NCBI GenBank assembly: GCA_019914945.1
Contig: CM034100.1
Location: 3,485,209 to 3,549,208 of the forward strand
Direction of reading: 5' to 3'
Length of the DNA stretch: 64,000 nucleotides
Source: Typha latifolia
Lineage: Eukaryota; Streptophyta; Magnoliopsida; Poales; Typhaceae
This document shows positions 62,473 to 64,000 of the stretch, in pieces. The position numbers and the translations under genes are program-made. The stretch's first letter is position 1. Each line of letters starts with the position of its first letter. The notes beneath the pieces are model-generated. The model saw only the letters and a program-made list of their open reading frames with translations, ran no database searches and had not been told where the DNA came from.

Positions 62473-64000
62473 TCAGTAGCCCCAGTAATCATTGCGGATC
62501 TCATCATCAAACTTCTTCTTCAGCTCAGGATGCTTCTCAAAATACTCATTTGCTGTCATGGTGCTGATCTTTTGCTGCAGATACCACAACGTCTATAAGG
62601 ATCAACATAAAGATAGCTGCAAAAAAATGATAGAGCATGCTTGCATGTAATTTCCTCCTCACCTTCATCTCTCGAACTTCAGCAATTTCCTTTTCCAACC
62701 TCTCACTCTCTTTCAGAGATTTTTGTTCTGCTTCTTTCAATTCGACTAACTACAGTCAGAAAAAAATAATAGCTTCTATTAAGGGTATAGACTTCCTTAA
62801 ACAACACCCACTAGTAGCCTCCAGACGTTCCAGAATCTCCCTCACTCAAGTAAAAAAAAAAATGTAATAACCAACAATCATTGTGACTAGTTAAGAATGA
62901 AATAAATTCTTACCAGCGCATCAAATTTGGGCTTGTATTCAGGAGTCACAGTGTCAACATATTTGGGGATCTCGATGCCTGAAAAGTTATAAAGAATAGG
63001 TGGCTCATTAACAATCTAGTGCAGGAAAACAGGCAGACATAAGGAAGAAAATAAGTATCTATAATAGAAAATATTCAGTAGATACAAAATATTCAACTAA
63101 GAAATCATTTCACGGATTTGGATGTGTACATCATTTATAAAAAAATCTTTAATGGAGAAGACAAAATGAATGATCAAAATGAAAATTCATATTGACTAGT
63201 CCTTGAAAGCAAATTAAAGTTGTCCATCATCTTATCTTGCAACACACCAAATATGATGCAATACCCAGTATAAAGTACATTTAAGCAAATGTGCCATAAT
63301 CCATGATGCCTGAAGTCCATAATGGAAAACAATGAAGCACATTGATTGACACTAACTACTTGAAAGTTGAAACATAAGTATGAGATATTTATTACTGGAA
63401 ATGGCTGAAAAAATGAGCATCTCTCATGAAATCATATTATTGACTATAATTAATGACCGATGGCAATCAAGCCCCAAGAATGAATATCTAAATGAAAAGA
63501 TACTCCAGAAGAAAGACACACACACACACAAATACAACAAGAAAATTTCCTAGAATAAATTAGTACTCAGAGTTGAAATCAGTAACTTACTCTACTCACG
63601 AACCTCGTTTATCAAAGTCTATACCTGTAGACTAACATACAAAGCAATAATGAAGATCAGTCTGCCTATGGAAGTGTTTGACACCAAGATTTAAGGGGAA
63701 AAAAATTGAGTGATGAATATGATACATCAAAAGTATATTAGAAACATTTGCACACAGGAATTCATGGTGTGTGGAAAATTGAATGTCATGGGGAGAGACA
63801 CGTTATTTCATCATCAATGGAAGTTCTTCAAAGATTAAAAGTAACAGACTGCAGCAATCTAATCTCTTAACTTTGATGGTCTTCATATTCTACCAAACAA
63901 AATTTCCTATTAATAAATACAGCTAAGCTAAAAAAGACAAGCACATGTTCATGCACAGATGGACTTAAGGCCTCACAAATGCAAGAACACAAGGAAAGAT
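62473..64000 (-). CDS. ATP synthase subunit d, mitochondrial (5' part beyond window)
   Basis: Three terminal exons are visible: 62914-62978 (IEIPKYVDTVTPEYKPKFDAL), 62663-62749 (LVELKEAEQKSLKESERLEKEIAEVREMK) and 62473-62574 (QKISTMTANEYFEKHPELKKKFDDEIRNDYWGY, then TGA at 62473-62475). All junctions are GT-AG and in phase. The segments match the C-terminal half of plant mitochondrial F1Fo ATP synthase subunit d, a stator-stalk component on the matrix side of the inner membrane. About 1 kb to the right edge is intron, so the N-terminal exons lie past 64000. The coding part seen is about 84 residues, roughly half the usual 168. Confidence 0.92.

Overview
This is nuclear DNA from a flowering plant. 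Genes have many GT-AG introns, long AT-rich intergenic stretches, abundant CT/GA microsatellites and degenerate retroelements. Several intronless or few-intron coding regions (UGTs, MBF1c, the small protein at 48 kb) are GC-rich against an AT-rich background. That pattern suggests a monocot, probably not a grass, but I cannot name the species. All exon boundaries were read by eye from splice consensus, reading phase and remembered family conservation. No alignment was run.

Layout. (1) 1-4825 (-): 5' part of a membrane-anchored GT4-type glycosyltransferase whose C-terminal end lies off the left edge. (2) 6147-15462: a cluster of three intronless UGT75-like UDP-glycosyltransferases. Two are intact (6147-7550 + and 9138-10547 -). 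The third (14073-15462 -) is broken by a ~20-nt deletion. Retroelement debris surrounds the cluster: an LTR-like piece near 12.6-13.1 kb, two decayed LINE 3' ends at 16.4-18.4 kb, and a ~330-bp repeat present at 7.6 and 17.5 kb. (3) 19257-25163 (+): 13-exon ArfGAP of the AGD14 type. (4) 26419-27770 (-): FCS-like zinc finger (FLZ) protein. (5) ~28-33 kb: gene-poor. (6) 33970-34419 (+) MBF1c, convergent with 35094-40477 (-) an Hsp110-type HSP70 (HSP70-14/15 class), giving two stress genes tail to tail. MBF1c has a five-unit heat shock element just upstream of its TATA box. (7) 40.5-47.9 kb: no convincing protein gene; a noncoding unit starting near 43.1 kb is possible. (8) 47971-48345 (-): small conserved plant protein of unknown function. 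(9) 50206-51608 (+): decayed copy of a HAPSTR1/C16orf72-like gene. (10) 52516-55750 (-): WRKY13-like group IIc transcription factor. (11) 55.8-62.4 kb: intergenic, with a MITE-like element and a C+T-rich retroposon-like segment. (12) 62473-64000 (-): 3' exons of mitochondrial ATP synthase subunit d, whose 5' part is off the right edge.

I see no operon-like system, CRISPR or undescribed gene system. The notable points are the UGT75 cluster with its dying third copy, the HSE of MBF1c and its stress-gene neighbour, the HAPSTR1-like pseudogene, and several unexplained repeats and palindromes.
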